64,000 nt of DNA from Microbacterium sp. MM2322. GTDB taxonomy: Bacteria; Actinomycetota; Actinomycetes; Actinomycetales; Microbacteriaceae. The notes beneath the pieces were generated by a model. That model was not told where the DNA came from. It saw only the letters and a program-made list of their open reading frames with translations, and searched no databases. Made by a program: the position numbers and the translations under genes. Where the stretch lies: positions 930,001 to 994,000 of the forward strand of contig NZ_OZ075067.1 of assembly GCF_964186585.1 (NCBI RefSeq). Direction: 5' to 3'. Position 1 is the stretch's first letter. The number at the start of each line of letters is the position of its first letter. This document shows, in pieces, positions 55,049 to 63,550 of this stretch.

Positions 55049-55102
55049 AAGACTCAGCGCCCGGAGCTGCGGCGATGCCTGCGAGTCTTCCGAGCGCTGA
55101 GT
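55049..55102. repeat. Competing inverted repeats upstream of yceI
   Basis: ACTCAGCGC (55052-55060) pairs with GCGCTGAGT (55094-55102) and continues with CGGA/TCCG after one mismatch. AAGACTC (55049-55055) pairs instead with GAGTCTT (55083-55089). The two folds share bases and exclude each other. The surrounding gap 55021-55253 has no gene; TTGACC at 55211 may be the yceI -35. Confidence 0.5.
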
Positions 55103-55253
55103 TGGTCTGAGGAAATGATCCCGCTGCCTCCGTGCGCTGTCAAGAGGGTGCCGCGACGGGGTCAGGTGCATTCACGGGAATAGGATCGGATGCGGCGGCG
55201 TTACGCCCCCTTGACCACCGGTGCACGCCGGAACCCCTCCACGAAGGACGATC

Positions 55254-55817
55254 ATGACCGACTCCACCAGCACCCTCGACATCCCCGGCTACAAGGCGGG
55301 AACCTGGATTCTCGACGCGTCGCACAGCGAGGTGGGCTTCAGCGTTCGCCACATGATGATCTCGAAGGTCCGCGGCCACTTCAACGTGAAGGAGGCGACC
55401 CTCATCGCCCCCGAGAACCCGCTCGAGGCCAAGCTCGACGCCAAGGTCGACGCCGCGTCCCTCGACACGAAGGACGAGGGCCGTGACGGTCACCTCCGCA
55501 GCGCCGACTTCTTCGACGTCGAGACCTACCCCGAGATCACGTTCGCCTCGACCGGCGTCCGCATCGAGAAGGGCGACTTCCTCGTCGACGGAAACCTGAC
55601 CATCAAGGACGTCACGAAGCCCGTCACCTTCGAGGTCGACTTCGGCGGCTTCGGCACCGACCCGTGGGGCAACTACAAGGCGGGCGCGACGGCGAAGACC
55701 GTCATCAACCGTGAGGACTTCGGCCTGACCTGGAACGCCGCGCTCGAGACCGGTGGCGTGCTCGTCGGCAAGGACGTCACCATCGAGCTCGACCTCCAGG
55801 GCTCCGTCCAGGCCTGA
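55254..55817 (+). CDS. YceI-family lipocalin-like protein
   Basis: 187 residues. YceI features: WILDASHSEVGFSVRHMMISKVRGHFNV (about 19-46), SLDTKDEGRDGHLRSADFFDVETYPEITF and a C-terminal FGLTWNAALETGGVLVGKDVTIELDL. Members bind isoprenoids or ubiquinone-like lipids in a beta barrel. No signal peptide, so this copy is cytosolic. Good ribosome site GAAGGA. Confidence 0.94.
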   Translation: MTDSTSTLDIPGYKAGTWILDASHSEVGFSVRHMMISKVRGHFNVKEATLIAPENPLEAKLDAKVDAASLDTKDEGRDGHLRSADFFDVETYPEITFASTGVRIEKGDFLVDGNLTIKDVTKPVTFEVDFGGFGTDPWGNYKAGATAKTVINREDFGLTWNAALETGGVLVGKDVTIELDLQGSVQA

Positions 55818-55858
55818 TCCGCTTTGACCGCTCGGCGAGCCTGGGCTTGGATGGACTC

Positions 55859-56227
55859 ATGACTGCAGACCGCACCAAGCCCGAGATCGATGCTCCCCAG
55901 GGCGCCGCTCCCTCCGACCTCGTCGTCCGCGACCTGATCGAGGGTGACGGCGCCGAGGCGAAGCCCGGCGACACCGTCACCGTCCACTACGTCGGTGTCG
56001 AATACGTCTCCGGCGAGGAGTTCGATTCGTCGTGGAACCGCGGCGAGAGCATCCAGTTCCCGCTTCGCGGCCTCATCCAGGGATGGCAGGACGGCATCCC
56101 TGGGATGAAGGTCGGTGGGCGCCGCGAGCTGGTCATCCCCCCGCACCTGGCTTACGGCCCGGCGGGTGGGCACTTCCTCGGCGGCAAGACGCTCATCTTC
56201 ATCATCGATCTGCTCGCCGTCGGCTGA
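55859..56227 (+). CDS. FKBP-type peptidyl-prolyl cis-trans isomerase
   Basis: 122 residues, a single FKBP domain with no extension. VTVHYVGVEYVSGEEFDSSWNRG, FPLRGLIQGWQDGIPGMKVGGRRELVIPPHLAYG and the end LIFIIDLLAVG cover the full active site. Cytosolic folding helper. ATG 55859 preferred over ATG 55847. Confidence 0.94.
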   Translation: MTADRTKPEIDAPQGAAPSDLVVRDLIEGDGAEAKPGDTVTVHYVGVEYVSGEEFDSSWNRGESIQFPLRGLIQGWQDGIPGMKVGGRRELVIPPHLAYGPAGGHFLGGKTLIFIIDLLAVG

Positions 56228-56239
56228 GCTCGACGCATC

Positions 56240-56272
56240 GAAAGGCCCGACCGGACTCCGGTCGGGCCTTTC
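56240..56272. terminator. Terminator after the FKBP gene
   Basis: 15-bp perfect stem GAAAGGCCCGACCGG (56240-56254) with 56258-56272, ACT loop, TCGTTCC downstream. Confidence 0.9.
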
Positions 56273-56302
56273 TCGTTCCGTGCGGTGCCGTATGGTGCTC
56301 CC

Positions 56303-57799
56303 ATGGGGAAGGCGGATCGGCGCATGCGGTGGATAGCCGCGCTCGGTGCTGTCGTCCTCGGCGCGACGCTGATACAGGCTCCCGGCCCCGCGTTCGCGGA
56401 GACCCCCGCAAGCGCTCCCTCCGCTTCGGCGGCTCCCACCCCGCCGGCCGTCACGGTGTACGGCCACTACCGGACTCCGTGGAAGAACGACCTCAGGATC
56501 TATCGGGTCTTGAGCGATGACACGGTCATCCCGCTCTCCCGTGAGCAGTGGAAGGCCGCGGGAAGCCCCGGCGTCGATGTCCTCCCCGTCACGTATGCGC
56601 GGACGTCGTGGTCCACCCAGGTCTACGCCCTCATCACGTGGCCGAACTCCGACGGGGACCGCGCCGTCGACAAGGTCGCGACCCTCACGAGTGCGTCGCT
56701 GAAAACCATCGGATCTCCCCGAGGTCGGACCGTCGGTCATGTGCCGACCACTCGCTATTTCCGCTACCAGTCGGGACCGCAGGATCTGTACGCGCGCACG
56801 CCGGACGGAGCCACCCACAAGCTGACGACAGCCGAGCGGAGGGCTGCCGGTTCACCGCGCGGCAGTTCCGTCGTCGGGGGCGGGTGGTATCGCGCGGCGT
56901 GGTCGCCCGTCGTCCGATTCGTTCGACCGGATGGCTCGCACCGCACGGTCACCGCCGCCGAGTACCGGCGCGCCGGCAGGCCCCACGTCGCGCGTCCGCC
57001 GACCGTCTTCGCCAAGACCGCCTGGTCACCTGTCGTCTACGGTCTCGTCACCTGGCCGACGTCGCCCTCCGACCGGAGTGTCGACACCGTCGCCGCCCTC
57101 ACCAAGGCCGAGTTCGACCGCGCCGGCCGACCTCGCACGACCCTCCGCCACCGCATTCCCGGCGATTCCTTCGTCCGCCTGTCCACCGGACCCACCGTCT
57201 TCCACCGGATGCGCGGCGTGCTGACACCGGTGACGAAATCCCAGTGGCGCGCCGCCGGCTCGCCCAAGGCCCGCGTGGTCGCCCCGGCGAAGCCCACCTA
57301 TATCCGCGGCATCCTGGTCGTGAACAAGTCGCACCCGCTCCCGTCCTCCTTCGGCAACGGGCTGCGGCCCGAGCTCACGAAGGCCTGGTCCGCGATGCGA
57401 GCGGACGCCCGCAAGGACGGCGTGTCCCTGTCGATCATCTCGGGCTTCCGGTCGTACGCATCTCAGCAGAGTGTCTTCGCCGGCAAAGTCCGTCAGCATG
57501 GCAGGAAGGATGCCGAGCGCCGCTCGGCGCGGCCGGGTTACAGCGAGCATCAGACCGGGCTTGCCATCGACGTGAACTCGATCTCACAGTCGTGGGGCAA
57601 CACGCGCGCGGGGAAGTGGGTCGCGGCGAACGCTCACCGATACGGCTTCATCGTGCGCTACCCCCGGGGCAAGGAGAGCATCACGGGGTACCGGTGGGAG
57701 CCGTGGCACCTGCGGTACGTGGGAGCGCCCACGGCGACGCACCTGAAGAAGACGGGCCTGACGCTGGATCAGTACCTCGGCGTGACATCGCGCTACTGA
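56303..57799 (+). CDS. Secreted VanY-type D-alanyl-D-alanine carboxypeptidase with six N-terminal repeats
   Basis: 498 residues. Signal peptide (RWIAALGAVVLGATLI...AFA). Residues about 55-340 form six degenerate repeats of 35-50 residues that each end in an A-G-S/R-P motif (KAAGSP, KTIGSP, RAAGSP, RRAGRP, DRAGRP, RAAGSP). They alternate as two blocks of three. The C-terminal 150 residues are a D,D-carboxypeptidase: SGFRSYASQ, zinc motif SEHQTGLAIDV (SxHxxGxAxD) and WEPWHLRYVG. Probable cell-wall enzyme with a wall-binding repeat region. TATGGT at 56291-56296 makes ATG 56303 a leaderless start. Confidence 0.9.
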   Translation: MGKADRRMRWIAALGAVVLGATLIQAPGPAFAETPASAPSASAAPTPPAVTVYGHYRTPWKNDLRIYRVLSDDTVIPLSREQWKAAGSPGVDVLPVTYARTSWSTQVYALITWPNSDGDRAVDKVATLTSASLKTIGSPRGRTVGHVPTTRYFRYQSGPQDLYARTPDGATHKLTTAERRAAGSPRGSSVVGGGWYRAAWSPVVRFVRPDGSHRTVTAAEYRRAGRPHVARPPTVFAKTAWSPVVYGLVTWPTSPSDRSVDTVAALTKAEFDRAGRPRTTLRHRIPGDSFVRLSTGPTVFHRMRGVLTPVTKSQWRAAGSPKARVVAPAKPTYIRGILVVNKSHPLPSSFGNGLRPELTKAWSAMRADARKDGVSLSIISGFRSYASQQSVFAGKVRQHGRKDAERRSARPGYSEHQTGLAIDVNSISQSWGNTRAGKWVAANAHRYGFIVRYPRGKESITGYRWEPWHLRYVGAPTATHLKKTGLTLDQYLGVTSRY

Positions 57800-57829
57800 C
57801 CGCTCGCCGAGGTCGGCATCCGCGTCATG

Positions 57830-57924
57830 TAGACTCGTGTGGTTGCCGTTCGATCGGCCGCGGATAAAGAGAGCCCACACATCAGGTGCTGGGCGCCGCG
57901 CAACGAAGAGGAAGGGGATCACCT
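57830..57924 (+). promoter_or_regulatory. rpsO promoter and leader
   Basis: TAGACT -10 at 57830-57835 gives a leader of about 80 nt that ends in GAGGAAGGGG before the rpsO ATG. S15 commonly autoregulates by binding its own leader; short pairings are visible (GGGCGCC) but no recognised S15 motif could be confirmed by eye. Confidence 0.45.
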
Positions 57925-58194
57925 ATGGCACTGGAAGCAGACGTCAAGAAGGCGATCATCGAAGAGTACGCGACGCACCCCGGTGACACCGGATCCCCCG
58001 AGGTGCAGGTCGCGATGCTGACGCAGCGCATCAAGGACCTCACCGAGCACCTCAAGGAGCACAAGCACGACCACCACTCGCGTCGTGGGCTGTTCCTGCT
58101 CGTCGGTCAGCGCCGCCGTCTCCTGGGCTACCTCCAGGACGTCGACATCAACCGTTACCGCTCGCTCATCGAGCGCCTCGGTCTCCGTCGATAA
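57925..58194 (+). CDS. rpsO: 30S ribosomal protein S15
   Basis: 89 residues, the standard length. [55 protein letters not shown] is the S15 core binding the 16S central domain. pnp, its usual neighbour, is not immediately downstream; a terminator follows and the next gene is convergent. Confidence 0.98.
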   Translation: MALEADVKKAIIEEYATHPGDTGSPEVQVAMLTQRIKDLTEHLKEHKHDHHSRRGLFLLVGQRRRLLGYLQDVDINRYRSLIERLGLRR

Positions 58195-58234
58195 GGCACC
58201 GCACCCAGCGTTCAATCGCGCAAAACGTTCTTGA

Positions 58235-58265
58235 GAAAGCCGCCCCACGGTGTGGGGCGGCTTTC
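58235..58265 (+). terminator. Terminator after rpsO
   Basis: 14-bp perfect stem GAAAGCCGCCCCAC (58235-58248) with 58252-58265, GGT loop, followed by GTCTTTCC. Confidence 0.9.
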
Positions 58266-58284
58266 GTCTTTCCGGGCGTTCGGT

Positions 58285-59295
58285 TCAGGAGCGCGCCGCG
58301 ACCAGGTCCGCGTGCCAGATGGCCGCGACGTCCGGGTGCGCACGGAGCCGCGACTTCAGCGCGTTCTCGCCGTGCAGCCCATGGATCGGGTTGCGCGGGT
58401 CCTGGGAGATTCCGCGCGCTTCGGACGCGAGTTCCGCCGGGAGCTCGATGGCGGGCAGCTCGGCGTCGAGAGACGGGTTGAAGAAGAAGGGCACCGAGAT
58501 CCGGTCTTCGGGCGCCCGCGGCGACACGACCCGGTGGTTCGTCGCCGTCAGGTAGCCGCCCGTCGCATGCTCCAGGAGCTCGCCGATGTTGACCACGAAG
58601 GAGCCGGGAACGGCGGGCGCGTCGATCCACTCGCCGTCCTTCTCGACCTGCAGGCCGCCCTTACCCGGCTCGACCCACAGCAACGTGAGAACGCCGGCGT
58701 CCTTGTGTGCCCCTACGCCCTGCTGCGGCTCGGGCACCCTCGATCCCGGGTAGCGGACGATCTTCAGCAGTGTCTGCGCCTCCCCGAAGTGGTCGTCGAA
58801 GTAGGTCGGAGCGGCGCCCAGTGCTTCGGCCCACGCGCGGAGGAGCTTCCGGCCGACCGCCGACAGGATGGTCGTCCACTCCTCGGCGATCTCGCGCAGT
58901 TCCGGCTGCGCGCTCGGCCAGAGGTTCGGTCCGACGAGCGCGGCATAAGCGGGGGCGTCCGGGTCGTCGATCGCCGGGCGCTCCGGTCCGATGTCGATCT
59001 GCTCACGCCAGTCCACGAGCCCCTGCGTGCGCTCGCCGCCGATGCGGGTGTACCCGCGGAAGTGCGGGCTCTTGATGTTCTCGATCTCGAGCTTCGCCTC
59101 ATCGGGGAGCTCGAAGAAGGTGCGCGCGGCGCGGTGGAGACGGCCCTCGAGCTCGGGGGAGACCCCGGTGCCGACGAGGTAGAAGAAGCCGACCTCGTGC
59201 GTCGCGCGGCGCAGCTCGGCGCGGAACGCCTCTGCGGCATCCGGTCCCTGATCGAGGAGGGAGAGGTCGAGGACGGGGAGGCTTCGCACGGACAT
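58285..59295 (-). CDS. 2-oxoglutarate/Fe(II)-dependent oxygenase (isopenicillin-N-synthase-like)
   Basis: 336 residues. DIOX_N segment PVLDLSLLDQG ... ATHEVGFFYLVGTGVSPEL at the start. The double-stranded beta-helix supplies the iron ligands HxD in GAHKDAGVLTLLW and distal His in TATNHRVV, and the 2OG-binding Arg in DRISVPFFFNP. Common bacterial IPNS-like family of uncertain substrate. Confidence 0.92.
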   Translation of the reverse strand: MSVRSLPVLDLSLLDQGPDAAEAFRAELRRATHEVGFFYLVGTGVSPELEGRLHRAARTFFELPDEAKLEIENIKSPHFRGYTRIGGERTQGLVDWREQIDIGPERPAIDDPDAPAYAALVGPNLWPSAQPELREIAEEWTTILSAVGRKLLRAWAEALGAAPTYFDDHFGEAQTLLKIVRYPGSRVPEPQQGVGAHKDAGVLTLLWVEPGKGGLQVEKDGEWIDAPAVPGSFVVNIGELLEHATGGYLTATNHRVVSPRAPEDRISVPFFFNPSLDAELPAIELPAELASEARGISQDPRNPIHGLHGENALKSRLRAHPDVAAIWHADLVAARS

Positions 59296-59354
59296 GGTCC
59301 GAGGATAAGCACGCTTGTGAGGGGTCCCGGCCTATGTTTCAGCCGGTTACCGCC

Positions 59355-59864
59355 TCAGTGAAACGGCGCGGCGATCCGGTTGCGGTGGTAGTCGAAGATG
59401 ATGCTCGTGCGGGTGTTGGCGACGCTCCGCTGAGCCGAGAGGTGTTCGACGACGAACGCCCGCACGTCGCTCGAATCGGCGACGGCGATGTGGATGAGGA
59501 AGTCTTCGGATCCCCCGAGGAAGAACATCTGGATGACCTGGGGGAGTCCGCGCACTTCGTGGGCGAACTCCGTGATGCTCTCGTGGCGGGAACCGGGCCG
59601 GAGGGTCACGTGCACCATGGCCTGCAGCCCCGCGCCGACGACACGCTGATCCACGCTCGCGTGGAATCCGGTGAGGACGCCGCGCTCGACGAGCGCGCGG
59701 GTACGCGCATGGGCAGTGGATGCCGCCACCCCCACGCGGGCGGCGATCTCGGCGTTCGTCAACCTGGCGTCGGTTGACAGGGCGGCCACGATCGCGCGGT
59801 CGACATCGTCGAGGTGCGCCGGCGGTCGACTATTCTTCGTCGGATCGAGCTCGGAAGCAGCCAT
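59355..59864 (-). CDS. Lrp/AsnC-family regulator
   Basis: 169 residues. HTH in LTNAEIAARVGVAASTAHARTRALVERGVL (about residues 33-62); the C-terminal RAM domain (about 75-165) contains MVHVTLRPG and FFLGGSEDFLIHIAVAD. Divergent from ald, the arrangement of AldR and ald in mycobacteria, where the regulator responds to alanine. Confidence 0.94.
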   Translation of the reverse strand: MAASELDPTKNSRPPAHLDDVDRAIVAALSTDARLTNAEIAARVGVAASTAHARTRALVERGVLTGFHASVDQRVVGAGLQAMVHVTLRPGSRHESITEFAHEVRGLPQVIQMFFLGGSEDFLIHIAVADSSDVRAFVVEHLSAQRSVANTRTSIIFDYHRNRIAAPFH

Positions 59865-59951
59865 TCATCCTCGTTCTGGGGCCTTTCGTCCATTCTTGCT
59901 GAAGGATCTTCGGCTGTCACCTGCGTGTAACGAATCATCTGCAGGATGAAT
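59863..59951. promoter_or_regulatory. Lrp/ald divergent control region
   Basis: A dyad GCTGAAGGATCTTCGGC (59898-59914) resembles an Lrp/AsnC-type site. An 8-bp inverted repeat, ATTCATCC (59863-59870, overlapping the regulator start) and GGATGAAT (59944-59951), brackets the region. Likely bound by the divergently encoded regulator (inference). Confidence 0.45.
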
Positions 59952-59984
59952 CCCACATCACTCGCAGACGAGGAGCGTCACGCC

Positions 59985-61082
59985 ATGCGTATCGGGATTC
60001 CCACTGAGATCAAGAACAACGAGAACCGCGTAGCCATCACCCCGGCCGGTGTCGATGCCCTCGTCTCCCGCGGACACGAGGTGTTCGTCCAGTCCGGAGC
60101 GGGAGCAGGATCGCGCATCACCGACGATGCGTTCGCGGCCGCGGGGGCGGTCATCACCCCCGACGCGGAGTCGACCTGGGCGAAGGCGGAACTGCTCATC
60201 AAGGTGAAGGAGCCGATCGCAGCCGAATACCCGTACCTCCGCGACGACCTCACGCTGTTCACGTACCTGCACCTCGCTGCAGACCGTCCCCTGACCGACG
60301 CGCTGCTCGCAGCGGGCACGACGGCGGTCGCGTACGAGACGGTACAGACAGCGGATCGCGCGCTGCCGCTCCTGACGCCGATGAGCGAGGTGGCGGGCCG
60401 GATCTCCATCACCGTGGGAGCGCACACCCTCATGAGTGCGGCGGGCGGCCGAGGCACCCTCCTCGGCGGCGTTGCCGGGACCCCCAAGGCGAAGGTGGTG
60501 GTCATCGGCGGCGGCGTCGCCGGCGAGCACGCGGCGGCCAATGCGCTCGGCATGGGCGCGGACGTCACCGTCCTCGATGTCTCCCTGCCGCGTCTGCGCG
60601 AGCTCGAGAAGCGCTACCCGGGCCTCCACACCCGCGCGTCCAGCCGCTACGAGATCGCCGAACAGGTGGCATCCGCCGACCTCGTCATCGGATCGGTGCT
60701 CATCCCGGGTGCGGCCGCCCCGAAGCTCGTGACGCTCGACATGGTGGCGGGGATGAAGGCGGGCGCCGTCCTCGTCGACATCGCCATCGATCAGGGCGGG
60801 TGCTTCGAAGGGTCGCATCCCACGACGCACGACGCACCGACCTTCGTTGTCCACGAGGCGGTGTACTACTGCGTCGCGAACATGCCCGGTGCCGTCCCCG
60901 AGACCTCCACGCGGGCTCTCACGAACGCCACGCTCCCGTACGTCGTCGCGCTCGCCGACAGGGGGTGGGATGCCGCGGCCGCCGCCGATCCCGCTCTCGC
61001 CAAGGGCTTGAACGTGCGTGCCGGACGCGTGACCAACGAAGGGGTTGCGGCAGCCTTCGGTCTGCCGTTCGACGCAGCCTGA
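59985..61082 (+). CDS. ald: Alanine dehydrogenase
   Basis: 365 residues. Opening MRIGIPTEIKNNENRVAITPAGV, catalytic Lys in ELLIKVKEP and His in TYLHLAAD (about residue 96), NAD site VVIGGGVAGEHAA (about 171-183) and VDIAIDQGGCFEGSHPTTHD. Interconverts alanine with pyruvate and ammonia. ATG 59985 behind GAGGAG; an earlier in-frame ATG at 59946 lies in the control region. Confidence 0.96.
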   Translation: MRIGIPTEIKNNENRVAITPAGVDALVSRGHEVFVQSGAGAGSRITDDAFAAAGAVITPDAESTWAKAELLIKVKEPIAAEYPYLRDDLTLFTYLHLAADRPLTDALLAAGTTAVAYETVQTADRALPLLTPMSEVAGRISITVGAHTLMSAAGGRGTLLGGVAGTPKAKVVVIGGGVAGEHAAANALGMGADVTVLDVSLPRLRELEKRYPGLHTRASSRYEIAEQVASADLVIGSVLIPGAAAPKLVTLDMVAGMKAGAVLVDIAIDQGGCFEGSHPTTHDAPTFVVHEAVYYCVANMPGAVPETSTRALTNATLPYVVALADRGWDAAAAADPALAKGLNVRAGRVTNEGVAAAFGLPFDAA

Positions 61083-61083
61083 C

Positions 61084-62211
61084 TCACGGCGCGACCGGCC
61101 CCGGCGATGCGGGTGGGGCCGGCGGTGTGAGGCGACGTGAGCCGGTGGGGTCCCGGTGGGAGCTCCGCTGCAGGAGGTCGGGGTCCGCGAGGAGCCACCC
61201 CGGACGAGGTTCGACGAGCGGGCGGAAGAGCCGCCGGATCGGCCGCGAGGCGAGAGCCACCGTGATGGCGATCGACAGGAAGCCGACGAGAGGAAGCCAC
61301 AGCCAGGTCGGGTCGAGGCCGCGGAGTATCCCGGACTCGCGGAGCGGGTAGAGGACGAACGAGTGCAGGAGGTACACGTACATCGTGTACTGCCCGATCG
61401 CCGTCCAGCGGTACTCGCCGCGAGGGACGAGGGCGAAGAACGAGACGCTGAGGACGAGTGCCGCCGCCATGAGGAGGAGGCGGACACCGCCCGCCCACCA
61501 CTGGGTGCCGCCGAGGTCCGCATAGTTGTCCTCGTAGAACAGCCACTGGCCGAGGTGCATGTCCTTGAAGCGGTCGACGAACAGCCACGCACCGAGGCCC
61601 GCACCCGTGAGGATCGCTGCAGCGGCGATCCTGAGGGGCACCCGCCGTCGCTGCAGGAGCCCGTGACGCTCCAAGATCCGATGGTGGCTCAGCCACCACC
61701 CGAGCGTGAAGAAGGGGAGCAGGCCGAGCGTCCGCGACAGCGAGAGCGTCGTGTCGACGTTCGGGAGGTAGCCGACGGAGATCGAGATGACCACGCTCCA
61801 GAGGAGCGGCATCCGGAGGAGCGCCAGGTACGGCAGCACGAGTCGGAAGATCGCGAGAGCGAGGAGGAACCACAGGGTCCACGACGGCTGCGTGAGGTTG
61901 GGGTCCGCGTGCCCCTCGACGAGGAGTTTCGTGAGGGTCCACAGGCCGTCGAAGAGGACGTAGGGCAGGACGATGTCGGTGAGGATGCGGGCCATCCGTC
62001 GACGGCTCGGCGGATCGGATCGCGAGAAGTAGCCCGAGATCAGTGCGAACGCCGGCATATGGAACGCGTAGATCAGGTAGTAGAGGCTCTGCGCGATGTC
62101 GGAGTCGTAGGTCAGGCGCTGGATCGCGTGGCCCAGAACGACCAGGAGGATGCATGCGGCCCGGGCGTTGTCCCAGATGGGCACGCGGCGGGTGTGGCCG
62201 GTGGTGCTCAT
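61084..62211 (-). CDS. Acyltransferase 3 / fucose 4-O-acetylase-like membrane protein
   Basis: 375 residues, about ten hydrophobic segments. N-terminal WDNARAACILLVVLGHAIQRL has the family's Arg/His, then YAFHMPAFALISGYFSR and YTMYVYLLHSFVLYPLR near the end. Probably O-acetylates a surface glycan. ATG 62211 (MSTTGHTRR); the longer frame has no ribosome site. Convergent with ald, stops one base apart. Confidence 0.85.
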   Translation of the reverse strand: MSTTGHTRRVPIWDNARAACILLVVLGHAIQRLTYDSDIAQSLYYLIYAFHMPAFALISGYFSRSDPPSRRRMARILTDIVLPYVLFDGLWTLTKLLVEGHADPNLTQPSWTLWFLLALAIFRLVLPYLALLRMPLLWSVVISISVGYLPNVDTTLSLSRTLGLLPFFTLGWWLSHHRILERHGLLQRRRVPLRIAAAAILTGAGLGAWLFVDRFKDMHLGQWLFYEDNYADLGGTQWWAGGVRLLLMAAALVLSVSFFALVPRGEYRWTAIGQYTMYVYLLHSFVLYPLRESGILRGLDPTWLWLPLVGFLSIAITVALASRPIRRLFRPLVEPRPGWLLADPDLLQRSSHRDPTGSRRLTPPAPPASPGPVAP

Positions 62212-62317
62212 TCGGGCCAGCGTACCCGCGGGAATAACGTGGACTCTGAGGCGTTGACTCGGGTACATTCACTTGCATGGATCGGACGCAGACCGTCCGG
62301 GAATCGAGAGGGACATC

Positions 62318-63550
62318 GTGAGCGACACCAACAGCACCACCAGCTGGCCCGGGGTGCAGTTCGGCATCTTCACCGTCACCGACATCACGCAGGACCCGAC
62401 CACGGGTCGCACGCCTAGCGAGCGCGAGCGCATCTCGGCGACCGTCGAGATCGCGAAGCACGCGGAAGAGGTCGGTCTCGATGTCTTCGCGATCGGCGAG
62501 CACCACAACCCGCCGTTCTGGTCGTCTTCGCCGACGACGACGCTGGCGTACATCGCCGCGCAGACCGAGCGCCTCATCCTCTCCACCTCGACGACCCTCA
62601 TCACGACCAACGACCCGGTCAAGATCGCGGAAGACTACGCGATGCTGCAGCACCTGTCGGGTGGCCGCATGGACCTCATGCTCGGACGCGGCAACACCGG
62701 TCCGGTCTACCCCTGGTTCGGCAAGGACATCCGTCAAGGAGTGCCGCTCGCCATCGAGAACTACGCGCTGCTGCACAAGCTGTGGCGGGAGGACGTCGTC
62801 GACTGGGACGGCAAGTTCCGCACTCCGCTGCAGGGCTTCACGTCGACGCCGCGGCCCCTCGACGGCGTCGCGCCCTTCGTGTGGCACGGCTCGATCCGTA
62901 CGCCCGAGATCGCCGAGCAGGCGGCCTACTACGGTGACGGGTTCTTCGCGAACAACATCTTCTGGCCCGCCGAGCACTACCAGCGCCTGATCGGTCTGTA
63001 CCGCCAGCGCTGGGAGCACTACGGGCACGGCACACCCGAGACGGCCATCGTCGGGATCGGCGGACAGACCTTCATGGCGAAGAACTCTCAGGATGCCGTG
63101 TCGCAGTTCCGTCCCTACTTCGACAACGCGCCGGTCTACGGCCACGGTCCGTCGATGGAGGACTTCGCCGAGATGACGCCGCTGACCGTCGGATCTCCCC
63201 AGCAGGTGATCGACCGTTACGCCGGCATGCGCGACCTGTTCGGCGACTTCCAGCGTCAGCTGTTCCTCGTCGATCATGCCGGCCTCCCGCTGAAGACCGT
63301 GCTCGAGCAGCTCGACTTCCTGGGTGGCGAGGTCGTCCCCGTGCTCCGCAGAGAGCTCGCGAAGGACCGTCCCGCGACCGTCCCCGACGCACCGACGCAC
63401 GCGGCGCGCGTCGCCGCCGTCTACGGCGACGGACCCGTGCGCGACGCACGTCCCCGCGCGAACCGCGGTGACAATCTCTCCGGCCCGAGCCCCTACCAGG
63501 ACGCGCCGGCTCCCGTGGGCGCCGCGTTCGGTCTGGGTGGTGCACGATGA
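62318..63550 (+). CDS. Luciferase-like flavin monooxygenase, CE1758-type
   Basis: 410 residues. LLM-class TIM barrel: GVQFGIFTVTD, AEEVGLDVFAIGEHHNPPFWSSSP, LSTSTTLITTNDPVKIAEDYAMLQHLSGGRMDLMLGRGN. A 55-residue Ala/Arg/Pro-rich tail follows the barrel. Coupled by ATGA to an FMN reductase; this matches an actinobacterial two-gene pair (CE1758/CE1759 families). GTG 62318 behind GAGAGGGA. Substrate unknown. Confidence 0.88.
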   Translation: MSDTNSTTSWPGVQFGIFTVTDITQDPTTGRTPSERERISATVEIAKHAEEVGLDVFAIGEHHNPPFWSSSPTTTLAYIAAQTERLILSTSTTLITTNDPVKIAEDYAMLQHLSGGRMDLMLGRGNTGPVYPWFGKDIRQGVPLAIENYALLHKLWREDVVDWDGKFRTPLQGFTSTPRPLDGVAPFVWHGSIRTPEIAEQAAYYGDGFFANNIFWPAEHYQRLIGLYRQRWEHYGHGTPETAIVGIGGQTFMAKNSQDAVSQFRPYFDNAPVYGHGPSMEDFAEMTPLTVGSPQQVIDRYAGMRDLFGDFQRQLFLVDHAGLPLKTVLEQLDFLGGEVVPVLRRELAKDRPATVPDAPTHAARVAAVYGDGPVRDARPRANRGDNLSGPSPYQDAPAPVGAAFGLGGAR

